A stretch of 64,000 bases of DNA from Segetibacter sp. 3557_3 (GTDB lineage Bacteria; Bacteroidota; Bacteroidia; Chitinophagales; Chitinophagaceae). The stretch is from positions 124,001-188,000 of the forward strand of contig NZ_SMSK01000013.1 of the NCBI RefSeq assembly GCF_004354985.1, in the 5' to 3' direction. The translations under genes and the position numbers were made by a program. Under the pieces are notes generated by a model, which saw nothing but the letters and a program-made list of their open reading frames with translations, was not told where the DNA came from and searched no databases. Positions 1-9,456 of the stretch are shown one piece after another; position 1 is the stretch's first letter, and each line of letters starts with the position of its first letter.

Positions 1-1
1 G

Positions 2-346
2 CTTACAACACCAACCGGTTCTGTGGATGTGGTTTCAAGCGTTTCTACCCTTCGTAACCTGAAAAATGGGGTAGTTTTTACTTTTGAGAACGCCTGGGTT
101 GAGTGCCGCTTTTCGGCCGACTCCGATTTAAGGGTATACGCCAACTCGGGCAAGCAGCTCTCGTTCGACATTGAGGCCCTCCTGGCAAACGAAAACAATA
201 TTGCTACCACTGTAGGTGCTTCTTTCTACTTTTTCTGGAAAAAATTCCTGGAAGCGCTGGACGAAGAAAAAGCCAATTTCACCTCGGCACAGGAAAGCTT
301 ACTTACTACCAAATGGATGGAGAAAATTTATGGAAAGATCAAATAA
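2..346 (+). CDS. Gfo/Idh/MocA-like oxidoreductase, C-terminal fragment (5' truncated by window edge)
   Basis: The frame is open from the first bases of the window, so the gene starts to the left and only about 114 C-terminal residues are visible. The segment reads as alternating beta strands followed by a helical tail with an ALDEEKANFTSAQESLLTT stretch, which resembles the C-terminal end of Gfo/Idh/MocA sugar oxidoreductases. These enzymes are common in surface-polysaccharide loci, where they oxidise or reduce nucleotide sugars with NAD(P). The last 17 bp overlap the next gene, so the two are probably translationally coupled. The N-terminal Rossmann domain cannot be seen, so the family call is tentative. 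Confidence 0.5.
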   Translation, partial: LTTPTGSVDVVSSVSTLRNLKNGVVFTFENAWVECRFSADSDLRVYANSGKQLSFDIEALLANENNIATTVGASFYFFWKKFLEALDEEKANFTSAQESLLTTKWMEKIYGKIK

Positions 347-1415
347 AGAAAAGTTGCGCATAGCCATATTTGCTGCGAGCAGCCAGGTTGGAAGTTCGGT
401 TGCATTTTACCTGAAGCATTTTACCAACCATGAACCCGTTTGTTTTATCCGATCGAAATACAGCGCTGTTTTTTTTGAAATGGCGGGTATCACTACGATT
501 TCTGCAGACATAAACGACGGTGCCGTACTAAAAGAATACCTGAAAGATGTTGACGGTGTACTCGATTTTAGCTTTCCGTCGGGCCAGATCTTCGAGATTC
601 CCGGATTGATCGAAAAGAACTTCGAAGGCATAATGGGCAATATGCCGGCAGGCATCCCCTTTTTTCATATGAGCAGTATTATGGCTTATGGAATGCCGTC
701 CGACGACAAACATCTGCGATCATATTCAATGCCCCGGGCCTCTTATGGCTATATAAAAAGAAATGCTGAGCAAAAAGCCCTGGCCGTAGGTGCAAAACAT
801 GGGGTACCTGTTTTTAACTACCGCCTCGGCCAGGTACATGGCTTCCTGCAGTCGGTAAGTGAGTCCTTCAGGGAAAAACTTGCCGCTGAACCCACAGCCT
901 ACCTCGATGGTAACCCCTCAGACCTCACCAATACCATTTTTATTCCTACACTTGCCGAGGCAATTATCAAATCTGTTACCGGAGAAATGAAACCGGGACT
1001 TTATACCCTCGTCGCCTCCCCACAATGGACCTTAAAAGAACTTTACGACTACTACCTCGATTGGTATCAATTGGATACCATGTTGAACTACAAGCCGCAG
1101 ACTGCGGGACACCAGGTGCCTTTTGTTGCAAAGGCTTTCAGCCAACTCAAAAAGTACCGGCCACTTATTGAAACTTACCTGCTGCTTAAAATGCCTGAAA
1201 CTTCAGTTAAAATAAAAGGCAGGTTTAGAAAGAGTGAGATAGCCAACCAGGTTTCCGGTGAAAGCATTAAATATGTTGACTTCAACCTGCTCGGAACGCC
1301 CACGACTGATGTGCCCAAAGGCATAAACAGCAGCGTGGCAAATGTAAAACAGGTTGAACAAGCCATGCAGGACCTGTACCTTTCCATGCTAGAAGCACGT
1401 ATCGTAAAAGCATAG
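330..1415 (+). CDS. NAD-dependent epimerase/dehydratase-like protein (atypical SDR)
   Basis: The protein has 361 residues. It begins with a Rossmann-type strand and turn (LRIAIFAASSQVGSSVA), a variant of the GxxGxxG dinucleotide-binding motif. A serine-rich strand end (FHMSSIMAYG) and a YGYIK match the SDR Ser and YxxxK catalytic positions. I chose the ATG at 330 because the longer frame to 216 lies wholly inside the upstream gene and lacks family-like sequence. It sits in the polysaccharide locus next to a Gfo/Idh-like gene, so a role in nucleotide-sugar conversion is likely. The substrate cannot be read from the sequence. Confidence 0.65.
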   Translation: MERSNKEKLRIAIFAASSQVGSSVAFYLKHFTNHEPVCFIRSKYSAVFFEMAGITTISADINDGAVLKEYLKDVDGVLDFSFPSGQIFEIPGLIEKNFEGIMGNMPAGIPFFHMSSIMAYGMPSDDKHLRSYSMPRASYGYIKRNAEQKALAVGAKHGVPVFNYRLGQVHGFLQSVSESFREKLAAEPTAYLDGNPSDLTNTIFIPTLAEAIIKSVTGEMKPGLYTLVASPQWTLKELYDYYLDWYQLDTMLNYKPQTAGHQVPFVAKAFSQLKKYRPLIETYLLLKMPETSVKIKGRFRKSEIANQVSGESIKYVDFNLLGTPTTDVPKGINSSVANVKQVEQAMQDLYLSMLEARIVKA

Positions 1416-1774
1416 TTACACCAGCGCCCGCCAAACTAACCCGGCACCTTTATCGGTATTACAGCAGCTCAGTTTCGACCTGCAGGCATACCAATAAGGA
1501 CCGGGAAATCGGCATTACGCGTTTATAATTTTTGGATACCGGTAAACGTTATAATTCGAAAAACATTTTTTGGTACAGTTCCGTCTTAAAGCGCTGTTAA
1601 CTAATGTTCCTTAAAGATAGCGTGGTACAAGAGTGCGACGCAACGGCTGCTACATAGTACTACCTTTGCCTGGTTCAAAATAAAAACAGTATTCCGGCAT
1701 AAGTTTGTACCGTGTATGGTATTCGTGCATTCTCCCCTACGCGGGTAGGTCGCACTTGCCGCAACTTAATAGCA
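1416..1774. other. Intergenic gap with repeat copy and possible promoter
   Basis: No credible coding frame is seen in these 359 bp. The gap holds a minus-oriented copy of the dispersed repeat core at 1622-1644. A TACCTTTG box at 1661-1668 matches the Bacteroidota -7 consensus TAnnTTTG and could drive the downstream glycosyltransferase with a leader of about 100 nt. No clear -33 TTTG is present, so the promoter call is weak. Confidence 0.4.
1622..1650 (-). repeat. Dispersed intergenic repeat, copy D
   Basis: On the minus strand, 23 bases (1622-1644) are identical to 27428-27450 on the plus strand, reading gttgcgtcgcactcttgtac plus three more bases. The match lies between two polysaccharide genes. 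It belongs to the degenerate family also seen near 6, 11, 27, 32, 42.6, 54.7 and 60.5 kb. Confidence 0.7.
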
Positions 1775-2728
1775 ATGACACCTGATTTAGCAGTTATAAT
1801 ACCCACCTTTAAAAGAACCGATAGCCTTGAAAGGCTGTTGGACCATTTGGAAGCACAGCAAGGCGTTTCGTTAGAAGTTATTGTTGTTGACCAAAATGAG
1901 CCCGGTTATTTTGCGGGATCACTGTTGCAAAAACTTCAGCAGCTTATTTGGGTAAAACAACCGGTGCCAAATGCCTCGGTTGCAAGAAACAATGGCTTCG
2001 CCCACTCAACAGCACCACACATTCTTTTTGTTGATGACGACTTAGTGCCGGAGCCAAAGTTCTGTGCAGAGGGCTTAAACATTTTTAAGACTCACCAGGA
2101 TATAAAGTGCTTTGTTCCGTTGGTTTATGCACATTCCGGTAAAAGTCTTGCCCTGCAATCAGGAAAGGAGAAGTTTACCGAAGAACATTCCTCCGGAACC
2201 GGCATTTTCGGGATCACCGAAACAATAAGTGCCTGTATATTCTTTGAGCGCTCGTATTACCAGCAATCCGGTGGATTTGATGAGTTGCTGTTTGAATTTG
2301 CAAAAACTTCGGAGGACCAGGAATTCTTTTTGCGAATGAGAACCAACGGTTTAAAGCTTTGGTTGGTGCCATCAATCGAGATCTTTCATGATGAAAAAGT
2401 GGGTGGCGGTTGTGAACTTCGAACAGCAGGATACTGGAACACCCGGACCAAATGTATGCGGGCAATCGCATTACGGCACCGCATACATAAAGATCAACCC
2501 GGTGCGCTGTCGTTGTCGGACTTATTGCAACTATCACGATCCTCATTCCTGAACAAGCGCGCTATCACTTCCGGTGTCGGCAACCTTGTTTCGGAACTGC
2601 GGCTGCTTAAGAAGAGCATAGATGAAAGCCGTACTTTTTTCGAGGCCAACCGTAATGTTTACACCTCCGGTAAACCCGATTTTTTGAAAAATCATTCAAA
2701 GAAAAAGCAACAGGTAACTAACTATTAA
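1775..2728 (+). CDS. Glycosyltransferase family 2
   Basis: The protein has 317 residues and a GT-A fold N-terminus: DLAVIIPTFKR at residues 3-13, NASVARNNGF for nucleotide-sugar binding, then a FVDDD metal-binding DxD-type motif near residue 85. A later acidic segment (SEDQEFFLRM) matches the GT2 ED(x)E region that provides the catalytic base. I prefer the ATG at 1775 to the GTG at 1712 because family homology begins immediately after it. It transfers a sugar onto the growing lipid-linked repeat unit at the inner face of the cytoplasmic membrane. Donor and acceptor are unknown. Confidence 0.85.
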   Translation: MTPDLAVIIPTFKRTDSLERLLDHLEAQQGVSLEVIVVDQNEPGYFAGSLLQKLQQLIWVKQPVPNASVARNNGFAHSTAPHILFVDDDLVPEPKFCAEGLNIFKTHQDIKCFVPLVYAHSGKSLALQSGKEKFTEEHSSGTGIFGITETISACIFFERSYYQQSGGFDELLFEFAKTSEDQEFFLRMRTNGLKLWLVPSIEIFHDEKVGGGCELRTAGYWNTRTKCMRAIALRHRIHKDQPGALSLSDLLQLSRSSFLNKRAITSGVGNLVSELRLLKKSIDESRTFFEANRNVYTSGKPDFLKNHSKKKQQVTNY

Positions 2729-2850
2729 CCGGCTAAACCGCTGATCAACCGTACGAGTTTTTCAGCGGCGAAACTTTTTCCTTTCCTTTCACGTCTATAA
2801 AGTAAGCCGGTGTTCAGGATGGTTTAACAACCATTAACCGGGTAAGATAT

Positions 2851-4227
2851 ATGGAGCAGCATTTTGTAAAAAAGTCATTGGTATTTGCGCTAACAATTAT
2901 CCTGATTATTAAGTTTTCTTTCCCGCTCTATACATTATTGGGGTTAGTAGCCCTGTTTGTATTTTTTCAACAACTCGGCTTTCTTATTCTTCAACTGGGC
3001 GACTGTATTCCTTACCGCAGTTTATTTGGGGTGATGATGTGTTTGCAAATGTTGGTTGGTCCCTCGCTGGTGTACAACGGCCTTGAGGATGATACCTCTA
3101 TTTACCGGATGAAGATACCGCAGGAGGAATACTTCTTTTATGTATTGCCATCCATCATACTTTTTTTACTTGGCTTGTACCTGAGGGGCAACAAACGTGG
3201 CGAACTGTTCGACGCCGAAGCGATTACGGAACTGGTCAACAGGAATAAAAAGATGCCATTTGCCTTGATTGCCGTTGGTTTTGCGGCCTCGTTTGCAGGC
3301 GGCAGTGTGGCAGGAGGACTGGGGTTTATTTTTTACCTGATACAGATGTTTAAGTTTATCGGCTTATTCCTGCTGTTTTTTGGCGATTATAAGTTTAAGA
3401 TAGCGTGGTTGTCGGTGATCTTTGGTTTATCCGTAGCGTCGTCGTTTGCGCAGGCCCTGTTTCACGACTTGCTGACCTGGATTATTCTTGCCGGCACCTT
3501 TATCTGTATGCGTTATAAATTCACCTTCCCGGTAAAGATTGGCGCATTCCTGGTATTTGCTGCGCTGGCCATATTTCTGCAGACCATCAAAACCAGTTAT
3601 CGCCAGATTGTATGGGAAGAAGGTGCAGCGGGCGATCTTGGAGCAATTACCGAGGCGAGCCGTAAAACCCAGGAAAGTACAGGTGGGATATTTACTGCGG
3701 AAAGTATTTCTGCCCAGGTTGTACGAATTAACCAGGGATGGATCGTTGCATCGGTAATGGATAATGTTCCGAACAATGAACCTTATGCAAACGGGCAGTC
3801 GCTGTACAAATATTTTGAGGCCGCCCTGTTACCCCGGTTTTTGGCGCCCAATAAACTGGAAGCCGGCGACCAGGAGATTTTTACCAAGTATTCCGGGATA
3901 CGAATAAGTGAGGGAACGTCGATGGCACTGAGTTCTGTTGGCGATGGTTATGCCAACTTCGGCATATTTGGTGGGTGGATCTTCATGTTTTTTTACGGCC
4001 TTATGTTTAACTATGTTATCAAGCTGGTGGGTAAGTATTCAAGGATTTTTCCGGCACTCGTTATGTTTGCCGCAATCATATTTGTTTATCCCATCAGACC
4101 GGACTGTGAGCTGCAAACGATTTTAGGTCATTTGGTAAAAGCTTCGTTCCTCATCTTTTTACTTCACAGGACTTTTCCCAACTACTTTAAACTTGAACAA
4201 AAAGCCCAAACTCTTAATTTTAGTTGA
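2851..4227 (+). CDS. Wzy-like polysaccharide polymerase (integral membrane protein)
   Basis: The 458-residue protein is mostly hydrophobic, with roughly ten or more predicted membrane spans and a long soluble stretch around residues 245-330 that contains charged and aromatic residues. This layout is typical of Wzy O-antigen/EPS polymerases, which join repeat units in the periplasm. Sequence conservation in that family is poor, so the call rests on topology and context between glycosyltransferases. It overlaps the next gene by 35 bp. A second Wzy/WaaL-like protein lies at 20.8 kb, and the sequence does not show which is polymerase and which might be ligase. Confidence 0.65.
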   Translation: MEQHFVKKSLVFALTIILIIKFSFPLYTLLGLVALFVFFQQLGFLILQLGDCIPYRSLFGVMMCLQMLVGPSLVYNGLEDDTSIYRMKIPQEEYFFYVLPSIILFLLGLYLRGNKRGELFDAEAITELVNRNKKMPFALIAVGFAASFAGGSVAGGLGFIFYLIQMFKFIGLFLLFFGDYKFKIAWLSVIFGLSVASSFAQALFHDLLTWIILAGTFICMRYKFTFPVKIGAFLVFAALAIFLQTIKTSYRQIVWEEGAAGDLGAITEASRKTQESTGGIFTAESISAQVVRINQGWIVASVMDNVPNNEPYANGQSLYKYFEAALLPRFLAPNKLEAGDQEIFTKYSGIRISEGTSMALSSVGDGYANFGIFGGWIFMFFYGLMFNYVIKLVGKYSRIFPALVMFAAIIFVYPIRPDCELQTILGHLVKASFLIFLLHRTFPNYFKLEQKAQTLNFS

Positions 4228-5338
4228 TTGGTTTGCGCCGGGTTACAAGGCCGGCGGACCTATCCAATCATCCGTTAACCTTGCTATTGCTTTAAAAAAT
4301 GATTTCGAGGTTTTTGTACTTACTGCCGATACCGATCATGGGGAAACCCTGCCGTACCCCGGTATAGTGCCGAACAAATGGACAAACGACTTCGATTCGC
4401 AGATCAGCGTTTATTACGCCCGTAAAGCGACCTTGTCTGCAGGCCAGATAAAGCGGGAGATGCTGGCGGTAAATGCCGACTTTGTTTACCTCAATCACAT
4501 GTGGAGCCCGATGTTCGTGGTTTATCCATTATGGCTGAAGTATGTCGGCGTAATTAAGGGTAAGGTAATTGTTTGTCCCCGTGGTGCGCTTTACGACAGT
4601 GCATTATCGGTGAAGCTGTACAAGAAGAAACCATTTTTATTGGTTTTTAAGCTGTTGCAAATCAGTAAAAAAGTAACTTTCCACGCGACAAATGATCGTG
4701 AGAAAACGGCAATTTTAAAATACTTTCCTGGTGCCAGGGTTTTAACAGCGGACAACCTGCCAAAGACCCTTCAAAAAGAATGGGTTCCAATATCAAAGGA
4801 AAGTGGATCGGTGAAGTGTATATTCATCGCCCGGATTGTACCGATCAAAAACATTTATTATTTACTGGATGCACTTTCCAGGGTAAAGTGCAAGGTTGAA
4901 TTGAGCATTGTCGGACCAATCGAGGACCAGAACTACTGGAACTCCTGCCTTCAGCTTATCAGTCAGTTACCTGCAAACATCCAGGTAAAATATAAAGGCA
5001 GTATCGAAAACGCTTTGCTCGCCGATATCGTAAATACACATCATATTTTCGCCTTACCCACAACAGGCGAAAACTTTGGCCATTCAATATTCGAAGCACT
5101 ACTAGTGGGGCGCCCTGTGTTAATTAGTGATCAGACGCCCTGGTTGAACCTTCCGGACGACAAAGCCGGGTGGGACTTACCCCTAAATGCTCCTGAAAAA
5201 TTCACAGCTGTGATAGAAGAGGTTTGTGCCTGGGACCAGGCAGCATTCGATGAATGGTCCCATTCGGCATGGAACTATGCGCGAAAGTTTATATCAAAGC
5301 CTTCATTAAAAACAGATTACTTAGAACTCTTTTCATGA
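4193..5338 (+). CDS. Glycosyltransferase family 4
   Basis: The protein has 381 residues with a GT-B layout. The N-terminal domain has a glycine-rich loop (APGYKAGGPIQSS near residues 14-26). The C-terminal domain has FIARIVPIKN, a typical GT4 donor-domain strand, and an ENFGHSIFEAL segment that fits the GT4 E-x7-E motif binding the nucleotide sugar. It starts at a TTG inside the end of the polymerase gene and ends in an ATGA overlap with the acetyltransferase, so the three genes are probably co-translated. The sugar specificity is not readable. Confidence 0.85.
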   Translation: MNKKPKLLILVDWFAPGYKAGGPIQSSVNLAIALKNDFEVFVLTADTDHGETLPYPGIVPNKWTNDFDSQISVYYARKATLSAGQIKREMLAVNADFVYLNHMWSPMFVVYPLWLKYVGVIKGKVIVCPRGALYDSALSVKLYKKKPFLLVFKLLQISKKVTFHATNDREKTAILKYFPGARVLTADNLPKTLQKEWVPISKESGSVKCIFIARIVPIKNIYYLLDALSRVKCKVELSIVGPIEDQNYWNSCLQLISQLPANIQVKYKGSIENALLADIVNTHHIFALPTTGENFGHSIFEALLVGRPVLISDQTPWLNLPDDKAGWDLPLNAPEKFTAVIEEVCAWDQAAFDEWSHSAWNYARKFISKPSLKTDYLELFS

Positions 5339-5892
5339 ATCACTTGAAAAAGGTTAACAACGCCCTTTATACGGTTAGTATAGAGATCGGAGCGTCGCGC
5401 CTTAAACAGATGGCCTGGTACATTATTAATGTCGTTTTTTTCAAAAGCAACCTTTTTATATTTTCTTCCTTCAAGGTAACGTTGCTCAGGTTCTTTGGTG
5501 CACGTGTTGGTGCCGGTACGGTTATCAAACCGGCGGTAAACATCAAGTACCCCTGGAAACTCGAGATCGGCGAACATTGCTGGATTGGTGAAAAGGTATG
5601 GATCGACAACTTATCTGAAATAACAATTGGTAATAGCGTAACGATTTCGCAAGGTGCTTTATTGCTTACGGGCAGCCATGATCATTCAAAAGAAACCTTC
5701 GACTATATCTCTAACCGTATTGTTTTGGAAGATGGGGTTTGGATAGGTGCAAAAGCAACGGTTTCGGGTGGGGTTACGTGTAAGTCGCAGAGTATACTGG
5801 GTATAGGTTCGGTTGCGGAACACAATCTCGACTCGTACATCATTTATAAAGGCAACCCAGCGATCCCCGTAATTACGCGAATGATTTACTAG
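5335..5892 (+). CDS. WcaF-like left-handed beta-helix O-acetyltransferase
   Basis: The protein has 185 residues. Its second half contains hexapeptide repeats (IGEHCWIGEKVWIDN, ITIGNSV, VWIGAKATVSGGVT) with the SHDHS segment typical of the WcaF/colanic-acid acetyltransferase group. These enzymes use acetyl-CoA to O-acetylate a sugar. The ATG at 5335 overlaps the upstream stop by 4 bp and is preferred to the in-frame start at 5254. It is the last gene before the 2-oxoacid dehydrogenase-like module, so it is also a candidate user of an unusual acyl donor, but that is speculation. Confidence 0.85.
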   Translation: MNHLKKVNNALYTVSIEIGASRLKQMAWYIINVVFFKSNLFIFSSFKVTLLRFFGARVGAGTVIKPAVNIKYPWKLEIGEHCWIGEKVWIDNLSEITIGNSVTISQGALLLTGSHDHSKETFDYISNRIVLEDGVWIGAKATVSGGVTCKSQSILGIGSVAEHNLDSYIIYKGNPAIPVITRMIY

Positions 5893-6200
5893 CAAAACAG
5901 GGGTGAGTGTGTTTGAACGGGTTTTGTTTAAAGGCATTTTTTTTGGAGACCGGCAGTGGGATCACGATGAGGCTTTTGTTGTGTCACTCACTTGTACGGC
6001 AGTAATGCTAAGCAGCCGGTTTTGGTATACCAGCGAATGTGGAATTATAAATAACAGCAAGGAGGTACTTAACAACAGGAAGGAGTGCCACCTGGTTTTT
6101 TGTTGACAGGCAGTAGGGTCAACCAACAAATACCAGGATTAAGAACAGGCAACGGTTATTTAACTGGTTGCGCACGTATAAGAATCATTTTAGGCTAAAC
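5893..6200 (+). repeat. Intergenic gap with dispersed repeat, copy G
   Basis: The gap carries a poly-T/gga stretch near 5937-5947 and the core gtgtcactcacttgtacg at 5981-5998. That core is identical over 18 bases to 42624-42641. No credible gene is present; the short open frame here covers the repeat and has no recognisable protein features. Confidence 0.6.
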
Positions 6201-8150
6201 ATGAAGACGGTCCCTTTAAAGATCAATCACAAGCATATCAAAGACGCGCTCCGGATACGAATAGTAGAGGAGAAGTTTTTGCAACTATTTTCTGAAGGTA
6301 AGCTCAACGGAACCGTTCATACCTGTGTCGGGCAGGAGTTTTCGGCGCTCGCTTTTGCAGGGCAGTTGAAAAAGAGGGATTTTGTTTTTTCAAATCATCG
6401 TTGCCACGGCCATTATATTGCTTTCACGGCCGACGTCAGGGGTTTGCTTGCCGAACTCATGGGCAAAGCATCGGGCACCTCCGGCGGTATAGGCAGTAGC
6501 CAGCACCTGTGTCACAACAACTTTTTTTCTAATGGCATCCAGGGAGGTATTGTTCCCGTGGCTGCCGGTTATGCATTGGGCAATAAGCTTAAAGAAAACG
6601 GAGCCATTGGGGTAGTATATATAGGAGACGGCACACTAGGTGAAGGTGCTCTCTACGAAACGATGAACATCATCTCCAAGTGGAACATCCCGCTTTTAAT
6701 CGTTTGTGAAAACAACTTTTACGCACAGTCTACGCCCCAGTCAGTAAACCTTGCCGGCGACATTCAGGCCCGTGCCGAAGCCTTTGGCATTCGAAGCTGG
6801 AAAGGTAATACCTGGTCGCCCGATCAGTTGATGGATGAGGCACAGGAAGCAATCAACTATGTGCGTTCCGGATCGAAGCCCGGGTTTTTTCTTGTTGAAA
6901 CTTACCGTTTAAATGCGCACTCCAAGGGAGATGACGACCGCACCCGCGAAGAAGTAGAAGAACATAGCGAGCGTGACTTTATTAACCAGTTTAGTAAAGA
7001 CGGGAGTTCCTATTTTAAAATGTACCACGATGGTATTTCGGCGGAAGTTGATGCATTGGTAGCTGATATACTGTTGGAGTCCGAACAACCCATAGCGGAT
7101 TATTACCAGCCCGCAACCGGCAACACTGATCAAACCTGGTTACCCCTGAGTTCGGTTAACAAGCGACAGGTTGAACTAATAAACACCTTTTTTCGTGAGC
7201 GCATTGCTACCGACGACAAGCTGATATTCATTGGTGAAGACATCCTGTCTCCCTATGGGGGAGCGTTTAAGGTTGCCAAAGACCTTTCATTTATCAAGCC
7301 CGGCCAGGTATTTTCGACTCCAATATCGGAAGCAGCAATCATGGGCATCTCTAACGGGCTTGCGTTGAACGGCTTCAAGCCGTTTGCCGAGATTATGTTT
7401 GGTGATTTTATGACGCTTGCATTTGACCAGATCGTCAACCATGCGTCAAAGTTTCACCACATGTTCAATAAAAAGGTAAACTGTCCGGTTGTGGTGCGCA
7501 CGGCAATGGGCGGGCACCGGGGTTACGGGCCAACCCATTCGCAAACGCTCGACAAATTTCTTATAGGTATCGACAATGTAAAAACCGTTGCGATAAACAC
7601 GTTGTTTGACCCCACCGTTATTTACGAATCCATATACAAGGAGCAGCATCCCGTAATCCTGATCGAAAATAAAGTTGACTACGGCAAGAAAATCCTTGCA
7701 AACCCCTCCAAACATTTTGTTTACGAACGAAGCACGGAACAGTACCCTGTTGTACGTATACGACCCGCTGTTTCTGAGCCAGCTCTAACCATCGTTGCCT
7801 ACGGTGGTATGGCAGATATGCTTGCCCCTATGCTGGAGCAAATCTTTCTTGAAACTGATCAAAAACCAGAACTTATTGTACCCTCACTCATTTCGGATCT
7901 GCCAATTGATTTTGTTGTAGCATCTGTTCAAAAAACCAGGCGTTTGGTAATGATAGAAGAAGGAAGCGGCTATGGCGGAATCGGAAGCGAACTTATTGCA
8001 GCAGTTTCAGAAAGGATAGGTGATGGAGGTTTTAAAACTAAGCGCATATCGGCGATGCCGGTGCCAATACCATCGGTGAAGAGCCTGGAGCAAATAGTGT
8101 TACCGGAAAAAAACAGGATAATAAAAGAACTAAAAGAAAGTTTTCTCTAA
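6201..8150 (+). CDS. Fused alpha/beta 2-oxoacid dehydrogenase E1 (ThDP enzyme)
   Basis: The 649-residue protein fuses both E1 chains. The alpha part (about 1-300) has HCHGHY and the ThDP motif GDGTLGEG (from about 142) ending in ENN near 170-172. The beta part (about 319-649) has the catalytic IGED glutamate near 345, FMTLAFDQIVNHASK and the RTAMGGHRGYGPTHSQ stretch. E1 decarboxylates a 2-oxo acid and transfers the acyl group to lipoyl-E2. The gene overlaps the E2-like gene by one base. It lies between an acetyltransferase and a glycosyltransferase, with no E3 nearby, which argues for a glycan-related rather than central metabolic role. The ATG at 6201 fits the homology better than the TTG at 6168. 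Confidence 0.85.
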   Translation: MKTVPLKINHKHIKDALRIRIVEEKFLQLFSEGKLNGTVHTCVGQEFSALAFAGQLKKRDFVFSNHRCHGHYIAFTADVRGLLAELMGKASGTSGGIGSSQHLCHNNFFSNGIQGGIVPVAAGYALGNKLKENGAIGVVYIGDGTLGEGALYETMNIISKWNIPLLIVCENNFYAQSTPQSVNLAGDIQARAEAFGIRSWKGNTWSPDQLMDEAQEAINYVRSGSKPGFFLVETYRLNAHSKGDDDRTREEVEEHSERDFINQFSKDGSSYFKMYHDGISAEVDALVADILLESEQPIADYYQPATGNTDQTWLPLSSVNKRQVELINTFFRERIATDDKLIFIGEDILSPYGGAFKVAKDLSFIKPGQVFSTPISEAAIMGISNGLALNGFKPFAEIMFGDFMTLAFDQIVNHASKFHHMFNKKVNCPVVVRTAMGGHRGYGPTHSQTLDKFLIGIDNVKTVAINTLFDPTVIYESIYKEQHPVILIENKVDYGKKILANPSKHFVYERSTEQYPVVRIRPAVSEPALTIVAYGGMADMLAPMLEQIFLETDQKPELIVPSLISDLPIDFVVASVQKTRRLVMIEEGSGYGGIGSELIAAVSERIGDGGFKTKRISAMPVPIPSVKSLEQIVLPEKNRIIKELKESFL

Positions 8151-9454
8151 TGGCTTTACTGCAACAAATAAAAGTGCCGCTGTTGTCGGTTAACGATACC
8201 ACCTTAACGGTGGTTGAGGTGCTTTTTAAAACCGGCGAAGCTGTTTCGAAAGGAAGCCTGGTGCTGGTTTTTGAAACGTCCAAAACCACTTATGAAGTTA
8301 TTGCTGAAGCCGATGGCTATATCGACTACCAATGTAAAGCTGGTGAAGACTACGAAGTGAACAGGGTTGTGGCAAATATCTACAGCGACCTTGCCGAAAT
8401 CGAAGTTGCAGTAAAATCGAAACTCAACGGAACTAAGGTTCATGTTGACCAGGCAAGCTACCAAACGGTTAGCTGGAATGGTGACACCATGTTTTCGAAC
8501 AAGGCGCTCGACCTTATAAAGCAGCATGGTTTTGACAAAGGAGTGTTTGCCGACTACGACTTTGTGAGTTCAACAGATGTTGAAACGAAGTTTGGCCTGG
8601 CTTCACCGGTTACCGCTATGCCCGTGCAACCACCGGCAACTAAAAAGATGGCCGGCCAGGGCTCCGTACCTGCAAATGTGACAATGCAGAAATTGTCTTC
8701 CACCAAAAAACGGGAGATCGAATTTCTTTCCGCGGTTCAATCTTCCGGCTTAACCAGTACGCTGCACATCACCGTTGAAACCGCGGGTATCTTTTCGAAT
8801 ATCAATAACTCCCTTAAGTACCTGAAGAATTCTCTCCTTCCAATAATACTGTACGAAAGTGCCCGGTTGCTAAAGAAGCATCCACTGTTAAATGCTTTTC
8901 TAAACAATGACCAGATAGGCCTGTACGACAGGGTTAACACGGGTTTTGCGATTGATGCAGGCAAGGGCCTGAAGGTGTTGAAAGTTGAGGATACGAACCA
9001 AAAAACGATCAACCGGATAGAGGAGGAGATCATGCAGCTGTCTGAGCGCTACCTGCAGGATCAGCTCGCGATTGAAGATCTGAGCGATATCACCTTTACG
9101 GTAACAGACTTGTCATCAGAAGGCGTTACAGCCTTTCAGCCCCTGGTGAACATGAATAACAGTGCGATCCTCGGCGTTTCTGCTGTCGACGAAAAGCTGG
9201 GCAGGTGCAACCTTAGTATAACGTTTGACCATCGTGTAACAGAAGGCAAGCTGGGAGCGATCTTCCTGCGTGAGTTAAAAGAGCGGCTGGAGTCTTACGG
9301 GTTAGAAAATGGTGCCATTGACACTTCCGGGATTGCTTGTTTCAGGTGCTATAAAACACTTGCTGAAGACCTTAGCGGAATTGGATTTGCAAAATGTGTT
9401 ACCAGCGCCGGCAAAGAGGCATATGTCTGTCAAAGTTGTCTTAAAGGATTTTAG
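8150..9454 (+). CDS. Lipoyl-E2-like acyltransferase with C-terminal zinc-ribbon-like tail
   Basis: The protein has 434 residues. Domains in order are: a lipoyl domain (1-80) with the attachment lysine in FETSKTTYEV (Lys45), a degenerate subunit-binding segment near 115-150, and an E2 catalytic domain (about 180-385) ending in FDHRVTEG. The active-site His361 is kept, but the usual DHRxxDG Asp is Glu365. The last 40 residues hold CFRC (397/400), C416 and CQSC (427/430), a pattern that fits a zinc ribbon and is not part of normal E2 proteins. Expected chemistry is acyl transfer from lipoamide to an acceptor thiol, here perhaps the carrier protein encoded 2 bp downstream. The acceptor is an inference. 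Confidence 0.8.
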   Translation: MALLQQIKVPLLSVNDTTLTVVEVLFKTGEAVSKGSLVLVFETSKTTYEVIAEADGYIDYQCKAGEDYEVNRVVANIYSDLAEIEVAVKSKLNGTKVHVDQASYQTVSWNGDTMFSNKALDLIKQHGFDKGVFADYDFVSSTDVETKFGLASPVTAMPVQPPATKKMAGQGSVPANVTMQKLSSTKKREIEFLSAVQSSGLTSTLHITVETAGIFSNINNSLKYLKNSLLPIILYESARLLKKHPLLNAFLNNDQIGLYDRVNTGFAIDAGKGLKVLKVEDTNQKTINRIEEEIMQLSERYLQDQLAIEDLSDITFTVTDLSSEGVTAFQPLVNMNNSAILGVSAVDEKLGRCNLSITFDHRVTEGKLGAIFLRELKERLESYGLENGAIDTSGIACFRCYKTLAEDLSGIGFAKCVTSAGKEAYVCQSCLKGF

Positions 9455-9456
9455 CT

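Noticed and set aside
5903-6106. Small plus-strand open frame of 67 codons
   Set aside because: It covers repeat copy G and reads as low-similarity sequence without domain features; the gap looks non-coding.
6201-9454. Housekeeping pyruvate dehydrogenase or branched-chain dehydrogenase
   Set aside because: There is no E3, the E2 has an odd active-site residue and tail, and the genes lie inside a polysaccharide locus coupled to a carrier protein.
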